The translations under genes and the position numbers were made by a program. Below are positions 26,038 to 34,297 of a DNA stretch of 64,000 nucleotides, one piece after another. The stretch is taken from NCBI RefSeq assembly GCF_017307495.1, contig NZ_JAFKHE010000024.1:1-64000 (forward strand), written 5' to 3'. Under the pieces are notes generated by a model. That model ran no database searches. It was not told the DNA's origin and saw only the letters and a program-made list of their open reading frames with translations. This DNA comes from Devosia sp. (lineage in GTDB: Bacteria; Pseudomonadota; Alphaproteobacteria; Rhizobiales; Devosiaceae). Every line of letters starts with the position of its first letter. Position 1 is the first letter of the stretch.

Positions 26038-27705
26038 TTGCGTCATTTGATCAGTGCTTCAATCCTTGCCCTGAGCCTTGCGCTCTCCACCTCTGTCCAT
26101 GCGGAGGAGTGGTTCCGGCTGAACCTTGATGCGCCGATCTTCTTCGGCGCGGGTGTGCCCGATATCGGCGAGAACAATCCCATCACCTTCGTGGTGAACG
26201 GCGATGCCGCAGGTTCCAGTGTCGACGGGCGCGATCTTGGCACGATCAACATTCCGATCACCGTCAACGGCATCGACGCCAGCCACACGGTGGATGTCGA
26301 CGGGCTGCCGGACGGCGCATCGTGGAATGGATCGGCCATCATTTGGTCCCCTGCGTCCGAAGGCTCTTACGATCTGACGATCGAGGTCCGGGACGAGAAC
26401 GACATCCTCGTCGCCTCTCAGGGGGTGGAGCTTGTGATCCACCAGCCGTTGACGGCATCCGTGCCGGAGACAGAATACGAGGTCGAAATCGGAGAGGACC
26501 TCACCATCACGCCCACCGCAGCGAACGCCATCGGCGCGCTGCAATGGGGCAGCACGCCGTCCGAGCTTCCGGAATGGCTGGACTTCGATGCGGCGACAGG
26601 CGTCATCGATGTCGATACCGCCGAGGCGAATGAACTCGGCGAGATCGTTCTCACTGCCGTCGACCAAGCGGATCTCATGTCGGCCAGTACGCTGCCGTTC
26701 TCGATCAGCGTGAATGGTGCCGACACGGACTATTGGCTGGCGACGTTGGGCGGGGCGTCAAGCGACATTGGTCAGTCCATCCGCGCCGGCTCTGACGGTT
26801 CGCTCTACGTCACAGGCTACACCAACAGCACCGGCGCAGGTGGTTATGACCTTCTCATTGCCAAGTACGGTGCGAACGGCAGCCTCAGCTGGAAGAAGAC
26901 CCTTGGCGGGGCGTCGACCGACTATGGCTACGGTATCGCTGCCGGCTCTGACGGTTCGCTCTACGTCACGGGCTCTATCAGCTCTGGCGCCGGCGGTTAT
27001 GACCTTCTCATCGCCAGGTATGGTTCTGACGGCAGTCTCAACTGGCAGAAGACCCTTGGCGGGGCAACGCATGACAATGGCCGGTCCATCGCTGCCGGCC
27101 CTGACGGTTCGCTCTACGTCACAGGCTCCACCGCCAGCTCTGGCGCCGGGGGCCATGACCTTCTCATTGCCAAGTACGGCGCGAACGGCAGCCTCAGCTG
27201 GAAGAAGACCCTTGGCGGGGCGTCGACCGACTATGGCTACGGTATCGCTGCCGGCTCTGACGGTTCGCTCTACGTCGCCGGCTACACCAACAGCGCCGGC
27301 GCTGGAAGCAATGATATTCTCATTACCAAGTATGGCTCAGACGGCAATCTTAGCTGGAAGAAGACCCTTGGCGGTGAATCAACCGACATAGGCTACGACA
27401 TAGCTGCGGGCTCTGACGGCTCGCTCTACGTCACCGGCTACACCCAAAGCGCAGGTTCCGGCGGGATCGACGTGTTGATCGCGCGGCTGCCTGCCGATGG
27501 CGGCGACGACATGGTTGCCGGTTCGCTCACCTGGCAGGACGCCGAGTTGACGGTTGGACCTAATCCCAGCCTGACGGTGTCGTCGCCGTCTTGGACCAGC
27601 CCCGACGCCAATCTGACGCCGAACGACGCCAGCGCGCTGGTGCCGGGCAATGCGGCGGCGTTGACGTCAACCACGACCGATTTCGAGCAGCAGGCCCAGC
27701 CCTGA
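26038..27705 (+). CDS. Exported protein with Ig-like region and five SBBP-type propeller repeats
   Basis: The TTG start follows AGGAGATCGAA. A signal peptide (SILALSLALSTSVHA) is followed by about 210 residues of putative Ig-like beta domains (GSTPSELPEWLDFDAATG is typical of these) and then five units of 51-52 residues with the pattern WKKTLGG, DGSLYVTG and LIAKYG, the SBBP beta-propeller type. The C-terminal 70 residues are Thr/Ser/Asp-rich. It is probably an extracellular or surface protein. Repeat units 1-2 and 3-4 are almost identical in DNA over 117 bp with a 309-bp offset, so the copy number may change by recombination. Confidence 0.75.
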   Translation: MRHLISASILALSLALSTSVHAEEWFRLNLDAPIFFGAGVPDIGENNPITFVVNGDAAGSSVDGRDLGTINIPITVNGIDASHTVDVDGLPDGASWNGSAIIWSPASEGSYDLTIEVRDENDILVASQGVELVIHQPLTASVPETEYEVEIGEDLTITPTAANAIGALQWGSTPSELPEWLDFDAATGVIDVDTAEANELGEIVLTAVDQADLMSASTLPFSISVNGADTDYWLATLGGASSDIGQSIRAGSDGSLYVTGYTNSTGAGGYDLLIAKYGANGSLSWKKTLGGASTDYGYGIAAGSDGSLYVTGSISSGAGGYDLLIARYGSDGSLNWQKTLGGATHDNGRSIAAGPDGSLYVTGSTASSGAGGHDLLIAKYGANGSLSWKKTLGGASTDYGYGIAAGSDGSLYVAGYTNSAGAGSNDILITKYGSDGNLSWKKTLGGESTDIGYDIAAGSDGSLYVTGYTQSAGSGGIDVLIARLPADGGDDMVAGSLTWQDAELTVGPNPSLTVSSPSWTSPDANLTPNDASALVPGNAAALTSTTTDFEQQAQP

Positions 27706-27744
27706 TCCCGATCAGCACTCCCATTCAGAACTGGACCACTTCAA

Positions 27745-29301
27745 ATGCGTCATCTGCTTACCGCTTCGATCCTTGCCCTGAGCCTTGCGCTCCCATCGTC
27801 AGTTCATGCCGCGGAGGACTACTTCCGGCTCAACATGACGGGCACGCTGTTCTTCACCGGCGCCGGTGAGGACGGCGCCCCCGGTGTTCAATTCGTCGTG
27901 GATGGTCATGCGAATCCGTCTGCGCCTCTGACCGGCCGCCTCTCTGGCGATCTCATGATCCCCATTTCGGTGAACGGCATGGGCGATACCGACGTCATTG
28001 TCGTCAATGGATTGCCCGATGGCGCAACGTGGGATGGCGAGGCTATCCATTGGGCCTCGACCGACCTCATCGTCGGTACGCACACGCCGTCGATCGAGGT
28101 GCGAGATGCGGATGGAACCCTCATTGCGGGCACGAACCTCGACATCGTGATATACCCGCATCTGCAGGCGGCACTTCCTAAGCCCTCCTTCGAGGCCGAC
28201 GTCGGCGATGATCTGACGATTGCCCCCAACGCGAACCATCTCATCGGGCCGGTTCTGTGGGGATCGTCTCCCTCCGATCTGCCTGACTGGCTCGATTTCG
28301 ATCCGACAACTGGCGAGATCAACGTCGACACGAGCGGCCCCAACTCCCTCGAGGGCATAGTGCTGACCGCCGTCGACCAGGATGACTTGGCGTCCGCATC
28401 CACTGAGCCTTTCTCGGTCACTGTGATGGGTGCCTGCGACGCTTGGAATTCGGCGACGGCCGCCGAGGCGAACGCCTGGTACTCCGTGGCATATGGCAAC
28501 GGTCAGTTCGTCGCCGTGGCCGGTAGCGGCACGAATCGAGTGATGACCTCTACCGATGGCGTTACTTGGACACCTAGGGCGGCCGCAGAGGCGAACCCTT
28601 GGTACTCCGTCACCTACGGCAACGGCCAGTTCGTTGCCGTGGCGGGTAGCGGCGCCAACCGGGTCATGACTTCTCCGGATGGGGTCGCTTGGACGCCGAG
28701 GGCCGCCGCCGAGGCAAACACCTGGAATTCCGTCGCATATGGCGCCGGCCGGTACGTCGCGGTGGCGTCGGTCGGCACGAACCGAGTGATGACTTCCCTC
28801 GACGGCGTCACTTGGACTGCGGCGACAGCGGCCGAGGCCAATAATTGGCGCTCGGTGACTTATGGCAACGGAAAGTTCGTAGCCGTGGCGAACAACGGCA
28901 CGAACCGGGTGATGACCTCTATCGACGGGGTCGCTTGGACCTCGAGTCCGGCTGCCGAGGCGAACTCTTGGTACGGAGTGACTTATGCCAATGGGCAGTT
29001 CGTCGCCGTGTCGAGCACCGGTACGAACCAGGTCATGACCTCGCCGGACGGTGTCACCTGGACACCAAGGGCCGCAGCCGAGGCAAACAATTGGCAGTCG
29101 GTGGTTCATGGCAACGGCAAGTTCGTTGCCGTAGCAAACAGCGGCACTAACCGGGTGATGACCTCTCCGGATGGGGTTGTCTGGACAGCTGCGGCCGCTC
29201 CCGAGGCGAACAGTTGGTACTCCGTGGCCTACGGCAATGGCATTTTTGCTGCCGTGGCCAGCACCGGCGCCAATCGGGTGATGACCTCAAACTGCAACTA
29301 A
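27745..29301 (+). CDS. Exported protein with Ig-like region and seven 41-residue propeller repeats
   Basis: The first 225 residues are a close paralogue of the preceding protein (signal peptide SILALSLALPSSVHA, Ig-like region with SDLPDWLDFDPTTG). The rest is different: seven units of 41 residues with the pattern YGNGQFVAVA, TNRVMTS and DGVTWT, which would form a seven-bladed propeller. It starts 39 bp after the previous stop, probably in one operon. Two genes with the same front part and unrelated repeat domains suggest module exchange. It is probably surface-exposed or secreted; the ligand is unknown. Confidence 0.75.
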   Translation: MRHLLTASILALSLALPSSVHAAEDYFRLNMTGTLFFTGAGEDGAPGVQFVVDGHANPSAPLTGRLSGDLMIPISVNGMGDTDVIVVNGLPDGATWDGEAIHWASTDLIVGTHTPSIEVRDADGTLIAGTNLDIVIYPHLQAALPKPSFEADVGDDLTIAPNANHLIGPVLWGSSPSDLPDWLDFDPTTGEINVDTSGPNSLEGIVLTAVDQDDLASASTEPFSVTVMGACDAWNSATAAEANAWYSVAYGNGQFVAVAGSGTNRVMTSTDGVTWTPRAAAEANPWYSVTYGNGQFVAVAGSGANRVMTSPDGVAWTPRAAAEANTWNSVAYGAGRYVAVASVGTNRVMTSLDGVTWTAATAAEANNWRSVTYGNGKFVAVANNGTNRVMTSIDGVAWTSSPAAEANSWYGVTYANGQFVAVSSTGTNQVMTSPDGVTWTPRAAAEANNWQSVVHGNGKFVAVANSGTNRVMTSPDGVVWTAAAAPEANSWYSVAYGNGIFAAVASTGANRVMTSNCN

Positions 29302-29349
29302 CATCGCGTTGCGGGCGAAACACCGACTGTCCGCTTGTGCGGCAGCCGA

Positions 29350-29583
29350 TCAGCCATCGCCCTTGAGCATGACACCCCTGCCCTCATCGCTCTCGAAGAA
29401 CACGACGCCTTTTCCTTCAAGCACCTGCCGCATCCGTTCCAGCGTGGACGGGTGCGGTTTCGTTTGGCCGGCCTCGAAGGTCGCCAAGGTCTTGCGGGTG
29501 ACGCCAATGGCAGCCGCCAGATCGTCCTGAAGCATTCCGAGCATGGCGCGAGCGCCGCGGGCTTGGGCAGGCGTAATGGTCAT
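29350..29583 (-). CDS. XRE-family HTH transcriptional regulator
   Basis: The 77-residue protein is almost entirely a Cro/CI-type HTH (ARAMLGMLQDDLAAAIGVTR, KTLATFEAGQTKPHPSTLER). It ends GVVFFESDEGRGVMLKG, common in this XRE subfamily. No strong Shine-Dalgarno is visible. A palindrome TACCCAtgaTGGGTA lies 51 bp upstream and is the likely autoregulatory operator. It may also control the divergent module that starts at 29850. Confidence 0.75.
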   Translation of the reverse strand: MTITPAQARGARAMLGMLQDDLAAAIGVTRKTLATFEAGQTKPHPSTLERMRQVLEGKGVVFFESDEGRGVMLKGDG

Positions 29584-29634
29584 GGCGCACCAGAATCGAA
29601 AGGCAGCAGTTCGTTAACCATGCCTATCATCGCT

Positions 29635-29649
29635 TACCCATGATGGGTA
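29635..29649. promoter_or_regulatory. Palindrome TACCCA-TGA-TGGGTA, candidate XRE operator
   Basis: Two 6-bp arms around a TGA centre lie between the XRE gene and the divergent TnsA-like gene, the expected place for an operator acting on both. Confidence 0.5.
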
Positions 29650-29849
29650 GTTTGATCTTGAAGGACTGATCCGTCCGGACTATCTCGTCGGTCATGGATG
29701 CAGTCACGCATCCTTTCACGGCACCGGCAACGGTGGTCGTTTCCCGCGCCGCGACGGTCTCGTCTGCACAGCGCGTCGGCTTAGTCATCGCAATCCTCGC
29801 AATCCCGCGAAACCACCCGGAAAGAGCATTTCCGGGACAAGGAGAAGTC

Positions 29850-30497
29850 ATGTCCGTCGCAACCGCGCACCGTCTGCCCAACGCCACTCCCCGCCCCGTC
29901 CGGTCCACGGAGGATTTCCGCCGCAATCGCCAGATCAAGCGGAACGTTCGGCTGCACCAGCAGATCAGGGACCTGATCGCCGCCAATCCCACCTGCCGCT
30001 ACATCGGCGGCAACGCCGCGGTCGAGAACATCGCCTTCCGGGCCGGCTTCGAGCCGCACGAGCTCGCCATCGCCGACGTTCGCATCGGCCGGCGCATCGT
30101 CACCCTGATCTGCGTGCCGCATCGGATCTGGGATCAGCCCCTGCCCTCCGCTCGCGTCATCGACCTTCGGTTCCAGGCGCGCGAGGCCGGCCATGCCGCC
30201 ATCCTCGTCCCGCAGGCCGTGGTCGAGCGCGAACCGCGGCTGGGCAATAGCCAGCTGCTGGCCCGCACGGTCAACGTCAAGGTCGACGCAACCGCGCGCA
30301 TGATCGTGCTCGCGCACCTGATCGAGAACGGCGCCAGCTGCCTCAGCGAGCTCGCTGGCCTGATCGAGCACGTCGATCCGTTCGGGGCCGTGCTGCACCT
30401 CGTCACCACCGGCGTCATCGCGCTCAACATCGAGCAGTGCATCACGCCCTACACGATGGTCGACATCGCCAACCCGGCCAGCGCGACGCGGCACTGA
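29850..30497 (+). CDS. Diverged TnsA-like protein, probably catalytically degenerate
   Basis: The ATG at 29850 has an AAGGAGA Shine-Dalgarno. The 215-residue product has the architecture of the element's own TnsA at 34298: an N-terminal nuclease-like part, then LLARTVNVKVDATARM and a winged-helix-like tail (SCLSELAGLI, DPFGAVLHLVTTGVIAL, ITPYTMVDI) that parallels TnsA's CLGQLVGS...AFAAAVNLIDDGIL...IRPELKVRF. By eye, the segment matching TnsA's AIAIKPER reads LICVPHR, so the catalytic Lys is missing. The role is unknown; it may be a DNA-binding or regulatory paralogue. The assignment rests on a manual alignment. Confidence 0.5.
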   Translation: MSVATAHRLPNATPRPVRSTEDFRRNRQIKRNVRLHQQIRDLIAANPTCRYIGGNAAVENIAFRAGFEPHELAIADVRIGRRIVTLICVPHRIWDQPLPSARVIDLRFQAREAGHAAILVPQAVVEREPRLGNSQLLARTVNVKVDATARMIVLAHLIENGASCLSELAGLIEHVDPFGAVLHLVTTGVIALNIEQCITPYTMVDIANPASATRH

Positions 30498-30508
30498 GGA
30501 CATCCATC

Positions 30509-30832
30509 ATGAGCATTCTCTTCACCGGTGGAGGCGACAGCGCCTCCACCATCGCGAACCTGCGCGCCCTCGCGGACGATCTCGAGCGCATGGCGATGTT
30601 CCAGCCCAACGGCGAACTCGAAGGGGCGCCGACCCTTCATGGCTGGTCTGCGGTGCGCAGGCCTGTCGGTGGGCTTTCCGGCATCGTCGAGGGGCACCCG
30701 CTCCTCGGGACGAGTCATGTCGTCACCAGCGAGGTCTTCGCCATCGACCGCGAACGCGGCTGGGCCCGCACCTTTTCCAGATTCTACCGACTCGGCGAGG
30801 CCGCCGACTTTTCCCAGGAGACCAGCGAATGA
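30509..30832 (+). CDS. DUF6634-like protein, 107 aa
   Basis: The sequence pattern (GAPTLHGWSAVRR, GHPLLGTSHVVTSEVFAID, GWARTFSRFYRLG) matches what I recall of DUF6634, a short family common in alphaproteobacterial accessory DNA; the function is unknown. It starts 11 bp after the TnsA-like gene, and its stop overlaps the start of the AAA+/M41 gene (ATGA), so the three genes form one operon and the proteins may work together. Confidence 0.6.
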   Translation: MSILFTGGGDSASTIANLRALADDLERMAMFQPNGELEGAPTLHGWSAVRRPVGGLSGIVEGHPLLGTSHVVTSEVFAIDRERGWARTFSRFYRLGEAADFSQETSE

Positions 30833-32826
30833 GCGAGCACGACGACATCGAAACCATCGAAAACATCGACGACATCATGTTTGCGATCACCTTCGACGAC
30901 TGGCCCACGATCGACGCGAACATCAAGGTGCGCCCGCACTCGGCAACGGTGCTGGTCGACCTGGCGATCGAGCGCGCCATCGACGAGGACCTGCGCGATC
31001 AGCTGCGTTCCGGCTCCATCCGCGCGCTCGTGGTCAAGGTTCCGGACGGCGGCTGGGCCGAGCCCATCGGCAACGGCCTCAAGGACCTGATCGGCGAGAG
31101 GGCCTATGTCGTCTCGCGGGCTTCCATTCCGCGGGCCCATGAGCTCAACGACCGGATGCTGGCGAGCAAGCTTCAGGACGGCCGGGTGGCGATCGGCGTC
31201 GCTGCCGAACCCGATCGTGCGTTGCCGCCGTTGCTCCTCAGCCTCGCCGAGGTGCGGGTCTCGATCGATGCGCCCGATGCCGCGATGATCGTCGAGGTCA
31301 TCCGCAAGTCGCAGGGCGGTCGCATGCCGAAGGAGACGGCCAACTTGATGCCGTCGCTGCTGAGTTTCGACGAGATCACTTCCCTGATCGATCGCGACGG
31401 CAATGCCGGCGATACGGTGCGGCGGATCAAGGCGGCGACCGAGCGCAAGACCGGCACCACGGGCAGCCGCAAGGACAGCAAGGCGTTGCCGAAGCTCGAG
31501 GACGCGATCGAGTATGGCGATGCTCGTACCTGGGCGTTGGACCTGAGGGACGACATCGCCGATATGCGGAAGGGGTTGATCGGCTGGGACGACATCGACC
31601 GCGGCTGCGTGCTGCACGGTCCCCCGGGCACGGGCAAGACCTTGCTCGCTCGCATGCTCGGCGAGGCATGCGGCGTGCCGGTCGTGGTCAGTTCGATCGC
31701 GGAGCTGTTCGCCAACTCCAGCGGCTATCTGAACGACGTCATCAAGGCGCTGCGGAAAATCTTCGATGAGGCCAAGGCGAAGGCGCCCTCGATCCTGTTC
31801 CTGGACGAGATCAATGCGCTGCCGAACATCGACACGGTCGGCGAGCGCAACAAGGACTACTGGGCGCCGGTCATCTTCGACTTCTATACGCTCCTCGACG
31901 GCGCCATGTCCGGACGAGACGGCGTCATCGTCATCGGTGCCACCAACCGCATCGAGGATATCCATCCGGCATTGCTGAGGCCCGGGCGGCTGGAGCGCGC
32001 GATTCACGTCGGGGCGCCCGATGCCGCCGGTGTCGAGCGGATCATGCGACATCATCTCGGTGATGATCTCGCTGATGCCGACCTCGGCAAGCTGGCCATG
32101 CAGAACGTTGGTCGCGGGGCGACCGGCGCGGTGATCATGGAGCAGGTCCGTGCTGCTCGGCGCCTCGCTCGTCGTGCCGGCCGACCGATGGAACTGGCCG
32201 ACCTCGAGGCCCAGATCGTCGACGACGACCCTCGGACGACCGACGAGCTCAGGCGGTCGGCGATCCACGAGGCCGGCCACGTGATCACCGGTCTTGCGGT
32301 CGGCAGCACCCTGGACATCGTCAGCATCGCCATGGCCGGCGACAACGGTGGCGTCGCGCGGCTCTCGATGCCGAATGGCACCCTGGTCACCCGGCATCAA
32401 CTCGAGGGAACGGTGATGTCGCTCCTGGGAGGTCGCGCGGCCGAACAGCTCCTGCTGGGCGAACCCTCGCAGGGCGCCGGCGGCGCTGCCGACTCCGACC
32501 TGGCTCGTTGCACCAGCATGATCGCCAGCATGGAAGCCTCGCTCGGTCTTGGCGGCAGCCTTCTGTTCCGCGCTTTGCCCGAGGACGCATGGACGCTCCT
32601 GCGCGAGCCCGACTTCAGGAGGCGGGTCGAGAAGCAGCTCGACGACCTCTATCAGCGGACTATCGACATCCTGCACAGCCGTCGACCTGCCCTCGAGGCG
32701 GTCATCGAAGCCCTGCTCGAGAAGCGGTTCCTGACTGGCCTCGAGGTGGATTCGATCATCGCCGAACGCGAATCCATGGGTGCATCGGCGGAGTCCCCGG
32801 CCAGCGCCACGTTGGTGGAGGCGTGA
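30829..32826 (+). CDS. Soluble FtsH-like AAA+ ATPase with M41 metalloprotease domain
   Basis: The 665-residue protein has a Walker A GPPGTGKT at about 264-271, a Walker B SILFLDEIN near 321, and an LLRPGRLERAI sensor/arginine-finger region near 383. A zinc-protease HEAGH follows at 480-484 and a downstream GAADSDLARCTSM segment supplies the likely third ligand (Asp). This is the FtsH order, but the N-terminal 240 residues lack membrane helices, so it is cytosolic. It overlaps the DUF6634 gene by 4 bp and is followed by a terminator. Its position beside tns genes recalls ClpX, which remodels the Mu transpososome; such a role here is inference. Confidence 0.85.
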   Translation: MSEHDDIETIENIDDIMFAITFDDWPTIDANIKVRPHSATVLVDLAIERAIDEDLRDQLRSGSIRALVVKVPDGGWAEPIGNGLKDLIGERAYVVSRASIPRAHELNDRMLASKLQDGRVAIGVAAEPDRALPPLLLSLAEVRVSIDAPDAAMIVEVIRKSQGGRMPKETANLMPSLLSFDEITSLIDRDGNAGDTVRRIKAATERKTGTTGSRKDSKALPKLEDAIEYGDARTWALDLRDDIADMRKGLIGWDDIDRGCVLHGPPGTGKTLLARMLGEACGVPVVVSSIAELFANSSGYLNDVIKALRKIFDEAKAKAPSILFLDEINALPNIDTVGERNKDYWAPVIFDFYTLLDGAMSGRDGVIVIGATNRIEDIHPALLRPGRLERAIHVGAPDAAGVERIMRHHLGDDLADADLGKLAMQNVGRGATGAVIMEQVRAARRLARRAGRPMELADLEAQIVDDDPRTTDELRRSAIHEAGHVITGLAVGSTLDIVSIAMAGDNGGVARLSMPNGTLVTRHQLEGTVMSLLGGRAAEQLLLGEPSQGAGGAADSDLARCTSMIASMEASLGLGGSLLFRALPEDAWTLLREPDFRRRVEKQLDDLYQRTIDILHSRRPALEAVIEALLEKRFLTGLEVDSIIAERESMGASAESPASATLVEA

Positions 32827-32986
32827 TCGAAACGAGAACATCGAAAAAACACGCGTGGCAAATGCGCAACACTGAGCGGTGACGCCCGTGTATGCCGGAA
32901 GCCGGAAACCTACCCAAGCCTCCGAAAACACCTAAGTCGTTGATTTCTCGAAAGGAATAGGAACGTGTCAAAATGGTTAATGGCGG

Positions 32987-33012
32987 AGTCTCCGGGAAAT
33001 CCGGGACTTTTT
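32987..33012 (+). terminator. Intrinsic terminator after the AAA+/M41 gene
   Basis: The stem AGTC-CCGG / CCGG-GACT, with one bulged T and a GAAAT loop, is followed by five T residues. Confidence 0.6.
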
Positions 33013-33095
33013 GCTCGTCCGTCCCCGAACAGCAGCGCCCTGATGCTTCAAATGCGATGATTTCGACGCAAGGGCGGATCGGCGCGAAAGTCGGA

Positions 33096-33110
33096 ATGAA
33101 CATTGTTCAT
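33096..33110. promoter_or_regulatory. Palindrome ATGAAC-ATT-GTTCAT
   Basis: Six-bp perfect arms around ATT lie in the only intergenic region before the tns genes, so this may be an operator controlling transposition genes. Confidence 0.4.
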
Positions 33111-33377
33111 CAAAGACTTCGCCAAGTCCCCTCGCGGAAAAATCGACATGGGGGGACTTGCGCCGTCCGGGCCGGAAGAACGAGATCATCAACGTCGCCG
33201 GCAAGAAGAGAGCGCCCTGCTCTCTCGAGCCGGGCGCCATCCTGAACCGGCCCTCGACCGTCTTGGCAGTTGAGCGAGGACCAAACGCAACGACTGACGT
33301 CGTGCATGCTCAAGTTAGGGGCTGACCCGATGCGGGTCAAGTTCGCCGACCTGGGCAGGCATGACGAAGGAGATGTC

Positions 33378-34274
33378 ATGCCTGACGATTACGATGAAGA
33401 AGACACCACCATCACCTATGGCGACCTGCTCGAGTTCGAGCAGGGATATGCCGATGCCATGATCGGCCACTTCAGCAACCGCGAAGACGCTGCGGACTGG
33501 GTGGGCATCGACGGCAAGTCCCTCGCAACCGAAACGCTCGAAGCCATCCGGAACGACTGCCGGCACTTCGTGATCAACATGATCGATGCCCTCGTCGACG
33601 AGAACGGTTCGATGGAGGTCATCGACGAACTCTGCGACTACGACGCCGGTCGCCTCTTCTTCCTTGAGCGGATGGAGGTCGGCATCGGATTCGGCGACAT
33701 GGCGAGTGTCGAGGACGACGTTCGGCAGCACCTGATCGATGCCGCCGAGATCTTCAAGCCGTTCGAGCTCGACATTGGCGAGGACCGCCTGGTCCGGATC
33801 GTGATCGGCCCGCTGTCCTATCGATCGCTCAACCAGGTCCAGAAAGGCTTTGCGGACGCCTTGGTGGAGTTGGAGGCCCAGAATCACAACGACAAGGACC
33901 GGGAGGACTTCGAGGACGGCGATGGAGGAGAACCGGAGCGCCTGTGGGACGGCGTGACCGTTCACGACCTCTCCCAGCGCGCCCTCAGGACCATCGTCGA
34001 GGGATGCGAGGAATTCCTCGCCGTCGTCGGCAGCCACCATGACCAATGGAGGGATTTCATCGCGGATGTCCCCGACTACGACATCGGCTGGTACCTCTGC
34101 CTCCAGCGGCAGCGAGCTGGTGTCGGCTTCGCCTCCGTGCTCGGCAACAGCGACCTCACCGATCTCATGGTGAACGCGGCCGAGGCCCTCGGCGAGATGG
34201 TGGTCGAAGTCCGCGACGACGGCCAGATCCATATCCACAACCACCGGGGCCGGGCGGCGACGCCCGCAGTCTGA
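33378..34274 (+). CDS. Acidic protein with internal duplication, upstream of tnsA
   Basis: The start is the ATG with a GAAGGAGA Shine-Dalgarno 5 bases upstream, giving 298 residues. The sequence falls into two related halves. In the first, YGDLLEFEQGYADAMI leads to a CRHFVINMIDAL helix, then YDAGRLFFLERMEVGIGFGD and a final strand. In the second, YRSLNQVQKGFADALV leads to CEEFLAVVG, then YDIGWYLCLQRQRAGVGFAS and a final strand. It is rich in Asp/Glu. No family was recognised. It is the first gene of the run leading to tnsABC-tniQ and could be a regulator or a DNA-mimic-like accessory factor, which is speculation. Confidence 0.6.
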   Translation: MPDDYDEEDTTITYGDLLEFEQGYADAMIGHFSNREDAADWVGIDGKSLATETLEAIRNDCRHFVINMIDALVDENGSMEVIDELCDYDAGRLFFLERMEVGIGFGDMASVEDDVRQHLIDAAEIFKPFELDIGEDRLVRIVIGPLSYRSLNQVQKGFADALVELEAQNHNDKDREDFEDGDGGEPERLWDGVTVHDLSQRALRTIVEGCEEFLAVVGSHHDQWRDFIADVPDYDIGWYLCLQRQRAGVGFASVLGNSDLTDLMVNAAEALGEMVVEVRDDGQIHIHNHRGRAATPAV

Positions 34275-34297
34275 CCCATTCCATGAGGATCATGTTC

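Larger units (their letters stand above)
32827..33377. other. Gene-free stretch with terminator and palindrome
   Basis: It holds the terminator of the AAA+/M41 operon (32987-33012) and a palindrome at 33096-33110. It is the likely promoter region for the genes from 33378 onward. No gene is supported in it. Confidence 0.5.

Noticed and set aside
30784..32931. Long open frame antisense to the AAA+/M41 gene
   Set aside because: High GC gives long antisense frames; the plus-strand protein has clear motifs and a 4-bp gene overlap.
32932..32945. TCGTTGATT shared between 32936 and 40415 as transposon ends
   Set aside because: Nine matching bases in direct, not inverted, orientation are within chance and the flanks differ.
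34046..34297. Long upstream extension of tnsA
   Set aside because: It overlaps the end of the preceding gene in another frame and has Arg/Pro-rich shadow composition; the conserved part begins after 34298.
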